Shown here one piece after another: positions 1 to 7,764 of a stretch of DNA of 17,869 nucleotides; the first letter of the stretch is position 1, and each line of letters begins with the position of its first letter. Both the position numbers and the translations under genes were made by a program. Below the pieces are notes generated by a model. It did no database searches. It had not been told where the DNA came from and saw only the letters and a program-made list of their open reading frames with translations. This stretch comes from Myxococcales bacterium UBA5297 (lineage in GTDB: Bacteria > Myxococcota > Myxococcia > Myxococcales > UBA5297): the NCBI GenBank assembly GCA_002408385.1, contig DHSB01000211.1, forward strand, positions 16,880-34,748, written 5' to 3'.

Positions 1-722
1 CCCGCCTCGACCACGCGGATGCGCCGAATCCGCTCGGGGACGAGGGCCATGAGGCCGAAGCCCACGACCGGCGCCGCGACGCATCCAACGAGCGCCCAGA
101 CGGCCCACGCGGCGAACGTCTCCGAGCCATCGACAAGCGCCAGGACGCTCGCCAAAACCATCAGCGACCAGAGCCCGACGAGCCGGTCCACCACGATGCT
201 CAGCGTGGCCCGCGATAGCGGAACTCCAAGCCGCGCGAGCGCAGCGGCGCGATAGACGTCCCCTCCGACGCTGCCGGGCAGGATGAGGTTCACCGGCAAG
301 GCCCGGAACACGATGAGCACGCAGTCGCGCAGGCCGGTGGGGCTGCCGAACAGCCTCAGCAGTGACCACCAGCGAATCGAGTTCGCGGTGATCCCGATGA
401 TCAGGAGCACGAAGGCGATCGCCATCGCGCCGTAGCTCGCCCTGGCGAGCGTCTTGCGGACGCCGGGCTGGTGCTGGGCCGCCGAGGCTTCCTGCGGCGT
501 CAGCGCGATGCGCGTCCCCGCTTCGTCGATCAGGACGGCGTCTCCAGCCCCCTCGTGAAGAAGCTCGACCCCGACGAGCTCGCTTCCATCCCTCGACACG
601 ACGAATCGGTCGTCCCACTGGAGGGCGCGCGACAGGAAGACGACCGCGAGGCCGACGAAGAGCAGCCGCGCGAAGGCCCAGAGCAGCCTGCGCCCGCGTC
701 CTGTCCTCTGGCTACTTGGCAC
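1..722 (-). CDS. Flippase-like / lysylphosphatidylglycerol synthase TM-region family membrane protein (YbhN/UPF0104 type), 3'-truncated by window edge
   Basis: The GTG start at 722-720 gives 240 residues before the left edge, with no stop. TM1 is about residues 12-30. A soluble loop follows (about 34-90, D-G-S-E-L-V-G then P-G-V-R-K-T-L), then TM2 (98-113) and the family hallmarks: N-S-I-R-W-W (114-119), N-L-I-L-P-G-S-V-G-G-D-V-Y-R (145-158) and V-D-R-L-V-G-L (178-184). These match the integral-membrane domain shared by MprF and YbhN-like proteins, which are implicated in moving or binding lipids at the cytoplasmic membrane. The lipid moved here cannot be read from sequence. The extra loop between TM1 and TM2 is, from memory, seen in some planctomycete and delta-type members. 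The GTG lies inside the last codons of the upstream methyltransferase gene (11-nt overlap), so translational coupling is likely. An internal start is possible but would cut TM1. Family call is firm; substrate unknown. Confidence 0.82.
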   Translation of the reverse strand, partial: MPSSQRTGRGRRLLWAFARLLFVGLAVVFLSRALQWDDRFVVSRDGSELVGVELLHEGAGDAVLIDEAGTRIALTPQEASAAQHQPGVRKTLARASYGAMAIAFVLLIIGITANSIRWWSLLRLFGSPTGLRDCVLIVFRALPVNLILPGSVGGDVYRAAALARLGVPLSRATLSIVVDRLVGLWSLMVLASVLALVDGSETFAAWAVWALVGCVAAPVVGFGLMALVPERIRRIRVVEA

Positions 723-1578
723 GCGCGCCCGCCTTCTCGACGAGGTAGGCGTGATGGTGGCCGAACAGCGTCTTGAGAGCGTGAGGCCGGTCGCCGTCGA
801 ACACCGGATGCCGCTTCAAAGCCGCCACAAGCGCCTCATGCCCCTCGACGCCCGCGAACAAGGGGAAGCTCTCGGGACCGTAGCGGTACGGATCCTCGGA
901 ACCCGCGGCGAGCCTCTCTCCGATCCGCCGGCCGAGCACCGGGATCCGCTTGAGCGACGCTTCGAGCAGCCGCTCGCCTGTCGGCACGAAGAGGTCGGGC
1001 CACCACGGGCAGTCGAGGTACTCGTGCTCGACGACGGCGCCGAAGCTCTCCAGCACCGGCTCGAGGACGCACGGCTGCGTCGCCGCGTGGTCGAAGAGCT
1101 CGGGTTCGCGCGCCGCCTCGGTCAGCCGCTGCGCCTTGCGAATGTAGACGCCATACGAGCTCGGGTTGGTGACCGAGACGACGAGGTACTTGCGCGCCCG
1201 CTGCACGACGCGCGCGAGGTAGCCCTGCCACGCGCTGACCACGGGCAGCGCGTTGTAGGTGAGCACCAGGTCGAACTCGCCCTCGGGCAGCCGCTCGGGG
1301 CTCGCCTCGACGGTGCGCAGCCGATCGGCCACGCCGAGCAGCGTGTAGACCCGCCGCACGGTCTCCAGCGCCTCGGCCGACGGCAGCGCCACGGTCACCT
1401 CGCACCCGAGCCGCGCGAGGCCGACCAGGTGCAGGCCTGGAATGCCGGCCATCGCGTCGACGGGCCCCTCGAGCGCCGTCTTGATGGGCCTCTGCCTGAA
1501 CCAGCGCTCGAGGAGGCCATAGACGGCCAAACGCTCGTAAGCCGTTCCCAGCCCCGCGTCATGCGTCGCGTAGCTCAT
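712..1578 (-). CDS. Class I SAM-dependent methyltransferase-like protein
   Basis: 288 residues. The ATG at 1578-1576 overlaps the epimerase stop as ATGA, which fixes the start. The N-terminal half is Rossmann-like. A loop rich in G and acidic residues (A-L-E-G-P-V-D-A-M-A-G-I-P-G, about 35-48) replaces the usual E-x-G-x-G-x-G of motif I. Next come a strand ending the G-C-E-V-T-V-A-L-P segment (58-66) and F-D-L-V-L-T-Y-N-A-L (102-111), which fits motif II/post-II. The C-terminal part contains D-C-P-W-W-P-D-L-F and an aromatic/His-rich end (F-G-H-H-H-A-Y). The fold call is by pattern; the acceptor is not identifiable. Its place between an epimerase and a flippase-like protein suggests it modifies a glycan, glycolipid or polyprenyl-linked intermediate at the membrane. 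The departure from canonical motif I could be a family trait or could mean altered SAM binding. Confidence 0.72.
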   Translation of the reverse strand: MSYATHDAGLGTAYERLAVYGLLERWFRQRPIKTALEGPVDAMAGIPGLHLVGLARLGCEVTVALPSAEALETVRRVYTLLGVADRLRTVEASPERLPEGEFDLVLTYNALPVVSAWQGYLARVVQRARKYLVVSVTNPSSYGVYIRKAQRLTEAAREPELFDHAATQPCVLEPVLESFGAVVEHEYLDCPWWPDLFVPTGERLLEASLKRIPVLGRRIGERLAAGSEDPYRYGPESFPLFAGVEGHEALVAALKRHPVFDGDRPHALKTLFGHHHAYLVEKAGARAK

Positions 1579-2519
1579 CGCAGCCCCAGCGCGCGCGCGG
1601 TGCGCTCGATGCCTTCGTGGTAGCCGATCGCCGGTTCGTCGCCGAGCAGCCGGCGCATGTGGTCGATGCGGTAGGCGCGATCGACGGAGATGGTCGCGAG
1701 CTTCTCGCGGGTGAGCGGCGGCTCGCGGGAGATGAGCCCGAGATTCTCCGCCGCCTCGAAGACGCGGGCACCGGCCGAGAGCAACCGAGTCGGAGGCCCG
1801 ACCGGCGGGATCCAGCGGCCAACGGCGCGGCTCGAAAGCCTGATCAGATCGCCGACGCGAATCGGATTCCGATAGGTGCAGATGAACCGCTCGCCCTTGG
1901 TCGCCTCGCTCGCCGCCGCGTCGAGGGTCAGGCGGGCGAGGTCGTCGATGTAGACGAGCTGGACCCGCGTGCGCCCGAGGCCCGGCACGACGAAGAACCG
2001 CCGGGCGACCATGCGCAGGATCTTGTCCATCATCCCGTTGGTGTCGCCGGGGCCGTACGTGATCGACGGCTGGACGATGGTGAACGGCTGCGCGCCGCGC
2101 ACTGCCTGCTCGCAGACGACCTTGCTCTGGCCGTACTCGGCGACCGGCGCGTTGGGGAAGCTCTCGTCTACCGGCAGCCGCTGCGGCCAGCCGTAGACGG
2201 CGACGGACGAGACGAGGACGAAGCGCGAGCAGCAGCGCTCCGAGGTGCGCAGCGCTCGCCCGGTCAGCGCGTTGTTCTCGCGCGCGTAGTCCTCGCGCTT
2301 GACGCCGTGGCGATGCCGCAGCGCCGCGGCGTGGATGAAGGCGTCGAACCGCTCGCCGCTGTCGGACCAGTCCTCGAAGGACTTCCAAGGCAAGTCGTCA
2401 AGCCCGGCGCCGGGGCCGGACCGTCCGGCGACGCAGCCAACGCCCCAGCCTCGCGACCTGGCCGCGCGCGCGATGGCGCCTCCGATGAAGCCGCTCGCGC
2501 CTGAGACGAGTATTCGCAT
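1575..2519 (-). CDS. NAD(P)-dependent epimerase/dehydratase (extended SDR family)
   Basis: 314 residues, close to the usual size for extended short-chain dehydrogenases acting on nucleotide sugars. The N-terminal nucleotide-binding loop is S-G-A-S-G-F-I-G (6-13). The catalytic Ser region is V-L-V-S-S-V-A-V-Y-G (101-110), followed by Y129-x-x-x-K133. P-S-I-T-Y-G-P-G-D-T (151-160) is the conserved segment after the active site. These enzymes epimerise, dehydrate or reduce NDP-sugars in the cytoplasm; 3-beta-hydroxysteroid-type members share the same motifs, so the substrate stays open. The ATG at 2519-2517 is chosen because the Rossmann strand starts at residue 2 and an AAGGAAGGG ribosome site lies about 8 nt upstream. 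The reading frame stays open further upstream, but that extension is low-complexity and Arg/Pro-rich. It is first gene of the leftward three-gene operon. Confidence 0.9.
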   Translation of the reverse strand: MRILVSGASGFIGGAIARAARSRGWGVGCVAGRSGPGAGLDDLPWKSFEDWSDSGERFDAFIHAAALRHRHGVKREDYARENNALTGRALRTSERCCSRFVLVSSVAVYGWPQRLPVDESFPNAPVAEYGQSKVVCEQAVRGAQPFTIVQPSITYGPGDTNGMMDKILRMVARRFFVVPGLGRTRVQLVYIDDLARLTLDAAASEATKGERFICTYRNPIRVGDLIRLSSRAVGRWIPPVGPPTRLLSAGARVFEAAENLGLISREPPLTREKLATISVDRAYRIDHMRRLLGDEPAIGYHEGIERTARALGLR

Positions 2520-2568
2520 GTCACGTCCCTTCCTTCGACCCCTGGTCTCTGAGGTCGTTGTCGTCGAT

Positions 2569-2586
2569 CTCGGAGTGTTTTCCGAG
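2569..2586. repeat. Perfect 6-bp inverted repeat, 6-nt spacer, in the leader/promoter of the epimerase operon
   Basis: CTCGGA, GTGTTT, TCCGAG on the plus strand. It lies about 50-67 nt upstream of the epimerase ATG and directly downstream of a possible minus-strand -10 box (TATATC at 2593-2588). If that box is used, the transcription start would fall inside the repeat, so it could be an operator or a 5' hairpin. No good -35 is visible 16-18 nt upstream, so the promoter itself is weakly supported. Confidence 0.3.
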
Positions 2587-2768
2587 GGATATACCATGCT
2601 CGTCGATGGGCGCCCGCCCCCGGTCACCTGAGCGTAGGCCGAGCCTGCGAGGCCGAAGTCGATTCGCGGATTCGATCCCCAAGCTCGACCTGGACAAAGG
2701 CCTCCGGCGGCACCTGTCCACTCGAATCCGTACTCCCCAGCCCTGCCTTGCTTCCCGGCGCACTTTCC

Positions 2769-2796
2769 TTGACCGGGCGGCTCCAACGCCGTTAAT
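2769..2796 (+). promoter_or_regulatory. Candidate sigma70-like promoter for the LIC_10190-type gene
   Basis: TTGACC at 2769-2774 (5 of 6 to TTGACA), a 16-nt spacer and GTTAAT at 2791-2796 (4 of 6 to TATAAT). The transcript would start near 2803, leaving a 5' leader of about 75 nt before the ATG at 2878. It sits in the most AT-rich part of the divergent spacer. The call is by consensus only; GC-rich delta-type bacteria often use poor matches. Confidence 0.35.
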
Positions 2797-2877
2797 CGAG
2801 CTGCGAGCGAATCAGATGCTTCGCGTGTTTTGACCTGGCCGACACGCCTGCCGGCCGCCGCGCCCCGAGGATCGACC

Positions 2878-4530
2878 ATGCCCGCGCCCGCACTCGTCCT
2901 CATCGGCGTCTGCTTGCTGCTGGCGCTGCTGTGGGGGCTCGGCCGGCTCGCGTGGCTGGCCATCGCACGCGCAGAGAAGCCACCGGAACCCCTCGCGGTC
3001 CTGCTCGCAGGGTACTCGTCGCTGCTCGCTATCCTGCAGGTGTGGCACCTCGCCCTCCCCGCCCGCACGGCGGTCTGGGTCCTGGTGCCGTTTTCGCTTT
3101 TCGGCTGGCTGCTCGGCGGCAAAGAGGCACTGCGGTCGGTCGTCCGGCTGGCGCGCACGCGACCGTTGCTGCTGCTGGCCGCCCTCGCGCTGCTCGCCTG
3201 GGTGGCGGGGCGCGCGACCTGGCCGCCGGCCAACGCCGACGACGCGCTCTACTACGTACAAAGCGTGCGATGGAACCGCGACTACCGGCACCTCATCGGA
3301 CTCGGCCTGCTGCATCCCTATCTGGTCTTCAATCACGGGTATCACCTAGTGGTGGCGGCCGTGGAGTTGGGCCCGTTCGTCGATCACGGTGCGTCGGTAA
3401 TCAACTCGGCGTTGCTGCTGCCGGCGCTTTGGGCCGGTGTCGCCGGGCTCGAGCGGCTCCCGCGAAACAGCGCGGCGAGTCGTCCCTTCGACGCTTTCTC
3501 CGGCCTGCTGCTCGCGCCGGTCCTCGACGTCACCACACACTCCTTCTCCAGTCCGTCGGCCGACATCGCGGTGCTCTGCCTCGGTGCGTGGCTCGCGCTC
3601 GTGCTCCTGCGACCGGCGCTCGACGCCTCGACGCCGACCACCGACGGCCGTGTGGTGCTCGGCGTCTTCGCGGGAGTCGCGGCCTGCGCAACCAAGCAGG
3701 CAGCCATCTGGTCCGCAGCGCCACTCGCCGCCTTTGTGATGATCGAGCGGCTGCGCGCGAGCCCGGGCACGAGGTGGAAGCTGCTGGGCTGGTCCGCCGT
3801 CGCCGGCGCCATTGTCGCCGTGCCCTGGGTGGTCCGAGGGCTCCTCGCGAGCGGCTACGTCCTCTTCCCGTCTGACGCCTTCAACCTCCGGCTGCCGTGG
3901 CGGGTTGACGAGGTCGACGCGCGCAGCCTCTACGACCACGCACACCGCTACGCGCGTCGATCGGGGCTACCCTGGGATGCCTCCCTCGGCTCGCTCGGCT
4001 GGCTTCCTCCGTGGCTAGGCTCCGAGGTGCTCGACAACCGGCGGTTCCTCATCCCGGTGTCGCTGTCGGTGCTGCTTTCGGTGTGGAGCGTCCTTCGACG
4101 TAGGCGGCTGTCGCACTGCTCCCTCTGGCCCGTCGCGGTGCCTTGGGTGGGCCTGGCGCTGTGGTTCCTTGTCATGCCCGACACCCGCTTTGCCGGCCCG
4201 CTGCTCTGGCTTCCGGCCGCTATCTCGTTCGGACTGCTCTCCTCGACGGTTACTTGGACGGCGGCAGATCGGATCGCCTGGCTCGGCACCGCGCTGCTGG
4301 CTGCCGGCGGGGCCTTCATCGGCAGCACCGCACCAGCGTGGCGCACCGAGTTGGCTTCGCCGAGGCACGACCTCCCGGGCGCCACGTTCATACTGAAGAG
4401 CGGCGAGACGGTCCGGATCGACAGCCACAAGAGCTGCTACGACGTCCCCTGTGCCTGGAAAAAGGTCGAGGGCCTGCGCCTGCGCACACCGGGCGATCTG
4501 GGCGGCGGCTTCGCCATCGAACGAAAATAG
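2878..4530 (+). CDS. LIC_10190-type polytopic membrane protein
   Basis: 550 residues from the ATG at 2878, with GAGG about 8 nt upstream. The frame stays open to a TTG at 2830, but the TTG would add a polar leader before the first TM helix. About 10-11 hydrophobic helices are visible (first at residues 3-25). Conserved-looking positions: a periplasmic acidic pair before an aromatic block, A-N-A-D-D-A-L-Y-Y (118-126); V-F-N-H-G-Y-H (150-156); P-D-T-R-F-A-G-P (434-441); and a soluble tail with two close Cys (S-C-Y-D-V-P-C, 519-525) ending L-G-G-G-F-A-I-E-R-K. This order, including the C-terminal C-x-x-x-x-C and G-G-G-F end, matches what I recall of the LIC_10190 membrane family found in surface-polysaccharide loci. 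An acidic residue in the first periplasmic loop is also a feature of GT-C glycosyltransferases, but that role is inference. It is transcribed away from the epimerase operon and likely serves the same pathway. Confidence 0.75.
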   Translation: MPAPALVLIGVCLLLALLWGLGRLAWLAIARAEKPPEPLAVLLAGYSSLLAILQVWHLALPARTAVWVLVPFSLFGWLLGGKEALRSVVRLARTRPLLLLAALALLAWVAGRATWPPANADDALYYVQSVRWNRDYRHLIGLGLLHPYLVFNHGYHLVVAAVELGPFVDHGASVINSALLLPALWAGVAGLERLPRNSAASRPFDAFSGLLLAPVLDVTTHSFSSPSADIAVLCLGAWLALVLLRPALDASTPTTDGRVVLGVFAGVAACATKQAAIWSAAPLAAFVMIERLRASPGTRWKLLGWSAVAGAIVAVPWVVRGLLASGYVLFPSDAFNLRLPWRVDEVDARSLYDHAHRYARRSGLPWDASLGSLGWLPPWLGSEVLDNRRFLIPVSLSVLLSVWSVLRRRRLSHCSLWPVAVPWVGLALWFLVMPDTRFAGPLLWLPAAISFGLLSSTVTWTAADRIAWLGTALLAAGGAFIGSTAPAWRTELASPRHDLPGATFILKSGETVRIDSHKSCYDVPCAWKKVEGLRLRTPGDLGGGFAIERK

Positions 4531-4739
4531 GCGCGTGCTCGCTCCTCCTTGTTCCGTCCCGGCGCCGATCCGCCGGGCTGATATGGCGCCCTCCGAGCAG
4601 CAACCTATCGCGCAGGCCAAGACTGGAGCAGCGGGTGAGGAGACTGCGGCCCCGCCTTGCGGCGCTCCTCCGCTCACACAGAGCGGGGAGATGCCCTGCC
4701 ACAGGTTTCGCGCCCGTGCGAAGGCTTCCCGGCCTCTCC
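4531..4739. other. Convergent intergenic spacer with weak terminator-like inverted repeat
   Basis: 209 nt between the ends of the LIC_10190-type gene and proA. GAGGAG (4637-4642) can pair with CTCCTC (4665-4670), enclosing a smaller CCGC-CTT-GCGG hairpin. The position between convergent genes suits a two-way terminator, but neither side has a U-tract, so it may have no function. No gene was seen here. Confidence 0.25.
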
Positions 4740-6020
4740 TCAACTCCCCCCACGAACCTGCCCGTCGCCGACGACCATGAACTTCTGCGCGGTCAGCTCG
4801 GCGAGCCCCATCGGCCCGAAGGCGTGCAGCTTGCTCGTGGAGATCCCGATCTCGGCGCCCAAGCCGAGCTCGCCGCCGTCGTTGAAGCGCGTCGAGGCGT
4901 TGACCACCACCGCCGAGGCCTCGGCCTCGCGGCAGAAGCGCTGCGCGGTGCTGATGTCCTGGGTGACTATCGCCTCGGTGTGCAGCGAACCGTAGCGGGC
5001 GATGTGCTCGAGCGCCTCGTCGAGACCGCCGACCACCCGCACCGCCATCACCAGGTCGAGAAACTCGCGCCCCCAGTCCTCGGGCGAGGCCGGCAGCGCC
5101 GCGACGCCGGCGGCCGCGAGCGCCGCGAGCGACTCGGGGAAGGCGCGCAGCTCGACCTTCCGCTCTACGAGCGCCCGGCCAAGCTGCGGCAGCAACCCTA
5201 TCGCCGCGCGGTCGATGAGCAGGCACTCGGCCGCGTTGCAGACCCCCGGGCGCTGGGCCTTGGCGTTGACCGCGATCTTTACCGCCTTCTTCGCGTCGGC
5301 CGCCGCGTGCACGAAAAGGTGGCAGACGCCCTTGTAGTGCTTGACCACCGGCACCCGCGCGTTCTCGGCGACGAAGCGGATGAGCGCCTCGCCGCCGCGC
5401 GGGATGGCGAGGTCGACGAGCTCGTCCTGCTGCAGCAGCGCGAGCATCAGGGCGCGGTCGGGCGTGTCGACGAGCTGGATAGCCCCGGGCGGCAGCCCCG
5501 CGGCCGCCAGCCCTCGGGCCGCAGCCTGCCCCAGCGCCAGGTTGGTGCGCAGCGCCTCCTTGCCGCCGCGGAGGATGACCGCGTTGCCGCTCTTGAGGCA
5601 GAGCGCGGCCGCGTCGGTGGTCACGTTGGGTCGCGCCTCGTAGATCATCAGCACGACGCCGAGCGGGATGCGCACGCGCTGTACCTGCAGGCCGTTGGGC
5701 CGGCGCCAGGTTCCGGTCACCTCCCCGACCGGATCGGCCAGGGCGCGCACCGCGGCGACCGCGCCGGCCACGCCCTCGAGCCGCTTCTCGTCGAGCCCGA
5801 GCCTGTCGAGCATCGCCTCCGACAGCCCCGCCCGGCGCCCGTCCGCCAGGTCCTCGGCGTTCGCCGCGAGAATGGCCGGCGCCTGCTCGCCCAGCGCCCG
5901 GGCGATCTCCTCGAGCGCCCGGTCCTTCTGCGCCGTCGGGGCGCGCGCGAGCTCCCGCGCCGCCGCCTTCGCCCGCTCGGCGAGCTCTCGCGCCCGCGCC
6001 TTCATCGCCTCTTCGCTCAT
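4740..6020 (-). CDS. proA: Gamma-glutamyl phosphate reductase (glutamate-5-semialdehyde dehydrogenase)
   Basis: 426 residues, a little over the usual ~417. It reduces gamma-glutamyl phosphate with NADPH to glutamate 5-semialdehyde, the second step of proline synthesis in the cytoplasm. It is an ALDH-fold protein. The family signature [10 protein letters not shown] is at 125-134, the cofactor region [12 protein letters not shown] at 142-153, and the catalytic Cys261 sits in [10 protein letters not shown]. The C-terminus has the conserved N-A-S-T-R-F-N-D-G and [14 protein letters not shown] stretches. The ATG at 6020-6018 overlaps the proB stop as ATGA, so the two enzymes are translationally coupled; their product and substrate, glutamyl phosphate, is labile. 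No proC is in the window. Confidence 0.97.
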   Translation of the reverse strand: MSEEAMKARARELAERAKAAARELARAPTAQKDRALEEIARALGEQAPAILAANAEDLADGRRAGLSEAMLDRLGLDEKRLEGVAGAVAAVRALADPVGEVTGTWRRPNGLQVQRVRIPLGVVLMIYEARPNVTTDAAALCLKSGNAVILRGGKEALRTNLALGQAAARGLAAAGLPPGAIQLVDTPDRALMLALLQQDELVDLAIPRGGEALIRFVAENARVPVVKHYKGVCHLFVHAAADAKKAVKIAVNAKAQRPGVCNAAECLLIDRAAIGLLPQLGRALVERKVELRAFPESLAALAAAGVAALPASPEDWGREFLDLVMAVRVVGGLDEALEHIARYGSLHTEAIVTQDISTAQRFCREAEASAVVVNASTRFNDGGELGLGAEIGISTSKLHAFGPMGLAELTAQKFMVVGDGQVRGGS

Positions 6021-7150
6021 TGCTCGCCTCCCAGCTCCACCAACTCGTCGCGGTGGACGATCTCGTCGAGGTACTTGTAGCCGAGCACCGCCTCGATCTC
6101 GCTCGACTTTCGGCCGGCGATCAGGCGCACCTCCTCGGCGCTGTAGGTGGACAGCCCGCGGGCAAAGACGTGGCCCTCGAGGTCGGCGATGTCCACCGGG
6201 TCGCCGTTCTTGAAGCTGCCGACCACCTCGCGCACCCCCGTGGCGAGCAGGCTGCGCTTGGAGACGAGGATCGCCCGGCGCGCCCCGTCGTCCACCTTGA
6301 GGCTGCCCTTCGGTTTGAGGGCGTGGGCGATCCAGCGCTGGCGCGAGCTGAGGCGTCGCTCGGGGTTGGCCTCGAAGAGCGTGCCGACCGGCTCGCCGGC
6401 GAGCACCTGGAGCAACGCCCCGACCCGCTTGCCCGGGACGACGACGGTGGGCGCGCCCGACTCGGCGGCTCGGCGCGCGGCCCTCACCTTGGTGATCATC
6501 CCGCCGGTGCCCAGCCCAGAGGTCGAGCCACCGGCCAGCCGCTCGATCTCTGCGTCTACCCGCGGCACCACCTCGAGACGGCGCGCCTTCGGGTCTTTGC
6601 GCGGATCGGCGGTGTAGAGCCCGTCGACGTCCGAGAGGATGACCAGCAGGTCGGCGCTGATGAGGCCGACGACCAGCCCGGCGAGCGCGTCGTTGTCGCC
6701 CAGCTTGATCTCGTCCACCGAGACCGTGTCGTTCTCGTTGACCACGGGGATGGCGCCGTGCCCGAGCAGCCGCTCGATGGCGCGGCGGGCGTTGAGGTAA
6801 CGGGCGCGGTGAGAGAAGTCGTCGTGCGTCAGCAGGATCTGCGCGGCCCGATAGCCCGCCCACCCCAGCGCGCTGTCGTAGCGATGCATCAGCGTGCCCT
6901 GGCCCACCGCCGCGCAGGCCTGCTTGCCGGGGATGTCCTTGGGCTTCTTGGGCAGGCCGAGCCGCTCGACCCCCAGGGCGATGGCGCCGGAGCTGACCAC
7001 GACGAGCTGGCGCTCGCGGGCCACGTCGGCCAGGTCCGCCACCAGGCGGGCGAAGTGGACCGCGTCGAAACAGCCCTTCGAATCGGTGAGGACGCCGGTG
7101 CCGATCTTGACGACGACGCGCCGGGCGGAGCCGAGGTTGCGCTTGTTCAT
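6017..7150 (-). CDS. proB: Glutamate 5-kinase with C-terminal PUA domain
   Basis: 377 residues (the E. coli enzyme is 367). It phosphorylates L-glutamate with ATP, the committed step of proline synthesis. The amino-acid kinase domain runs from about 9 to 255: V-V-V-K-I-G-T-G (12-19), S-S-G-A-I-A-L-G (53-60), V-N-E-N-D-T-V (137-143), G-D-N-D (151-154), [12 protein letters not shown] (172-183) and [10 protein letters not shown] (212-221). A PUA domain follows (about 285-365; K-G-S-L-x-V-D-D-G-A, then F-x-x-G-L-S-x-Y-S). The ATG at 7150-7148 places the first kinase strand correctly. Upstream there is only a poor ribosome site, and the frame continues open with unrelated Arg-rich sequence. Feedback inhibition by proline is a family trait; no regulatory site was read here. 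Confidence 0.96.
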   Translation of the reverse strand: MNKRNLGSARRVVVKIGTGVLTDSKGCFDAVHFARLVADLADVARERQLVVVSSGAIALGVERLGLPKKPKDIPGKQACAAVGQGTLMHRYDSALGWAGYRAAQILLTHDDFSHRARYLNARRAIERLLGHGAIPVVNENDTVSVDEIKLGDNDALAGLVVGLISADLLVILSDVDGLYTADPRKDPKARRLEVVPRVDAEIERLAGGSTSGLGTGGMITKVRAARRAAESGAPTVVVPGKRVGALLQVLAGEPVGTLFEANPERRLSSRQRWIAHALKPKGSLKVDDGARRAILVSKRSLLATGVREVVGSFKNGDPVDIADLEGHVFARGLSTYSAEEVRLIAGRKSSEIEAVLGYKYLDEIVHRDELVELGGEQ

Positions 7151-7764
7151 GGCGGCGCAATCTGCCCCAACAGCCCACGCGGCGAAAGGGCGAAGCGCCC
7201 CCGGGGCGCGCCGAGTCTCGCGCGATGCTCGGGCTTCGCGGACGCTCGAAGTACCGAAGAGACGGCGCTCGGTGATCGCCGCCACCTGCCCCGGCTCGCT
7301 CACCGACTTCGCCAACCTGCGCGGCGGGCCGTGAACGTTTTCTGAAGGGCCGGCCGGTCGCGTGATGAATTCTCGAGCGTCGTGAGGATTTCCCAAGCTC
7401 CTGGCGCCCTCAAGCACTCGGGAGCACCCTCGAACCACCGCAGGCCGGCAAGGACAAGGCCCCTGGCTTCTGCGCGGCCAATCGGCGCTGCACCATCTTC
7501 AAGACCCGCTGCAGAGCCGGCTTTTCCCCGGGGCTCCCGGGGACTCTCGAATCGGCCGCGCCTCTGCTCGATTCCTCGACGGACGCGTTGCTATGCGCCC
7601 CGACCCAACCTCCGACCGCTCGCTTGGGTTCGCCTCTACGCGCGGGATGACCGGGTTGCGCCCAAGTTGCTTGGACAAGACGCAACGAGCTCAGGGGTGC
7701 TGGGCAGCCCGAGCCTTTCGAGGCTCCCGACCCCCTTCGCCAGAATCGCCGCGGCCTACGCGGC
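7151..7764. other. 614-nt gene-poor leader/intergenic region upstream of proBA
   Basis: No frame here has a credible ribosome site plus codon bias. Features visible: GGGCG-CTT-CGCCC on the minus strand followed by TTTC (7200-7188, in the proB leader, 38 nt before the ATG); a 7-bp hairpin TCCCCGG/CCGGGGA with 5-nt loop at 7525-7543 beside a T-run on the plus-strand 5' side; and GAGCCT-TTCG-AGGCTC, a perfect 6-bp stem with a UUCG loop on the plus strand, at 7711-7726, 38 nt past the end of the TPR gene on the minus strand. The last could end the TPR transcript but lacks a U-tract. No tRNA, tmRNA, SRP or RNase P signature was found. No clear -10/-35 for proB. Confidence 0.5.

Larger units (their letters stand above)
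2520..2877. other. Divergent intergenic region between epimerase operon and LIC_10190-type gene
   Basis: 358 nt with no convincing gene; the short open frames here lack a ribosome site or codon bias. It must hold the promoters of two divergent transcripts. A plausible sigma70-type promoter for the rightward gene and an inverted repeat near a TATATC box (minus strand, 2593-2588) for the leftward operon are listed separately. The segment is less GC-rich than the flanking genes, as expected of a promoter region. Confidence 0.6.

Noticed and set aside
1579..2388. 5' part of a 558-codon minus-strand frame that runs into the methyltransferase
   Set aside because: Only the part after 1578 is the methyltransferase. 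The upstream part is a shadow of the epimerase in another frame.
4143..6080. 645-codon open frame on the plus strand
   Set aside because: Antisense to proA and overlapping the end of the LIC_10190-type gene; its translation is Arg/Leu/Gly-rich with no motifs.
7415..7445. GGTTCGA on the minus strand resembling a tRNA T-loop
   Set aside because: The flanking bases do not form a T-stem, and no acceptor, D or anticodon stem can be built around it.
7525..7543. 7-bp hairpin next to TTTT as a terminator
   Set aside because: The T-run is on the 5' side of the stem for the plus strand and reads as A for the minus strand, so it does not follow the hairpin in either direction.
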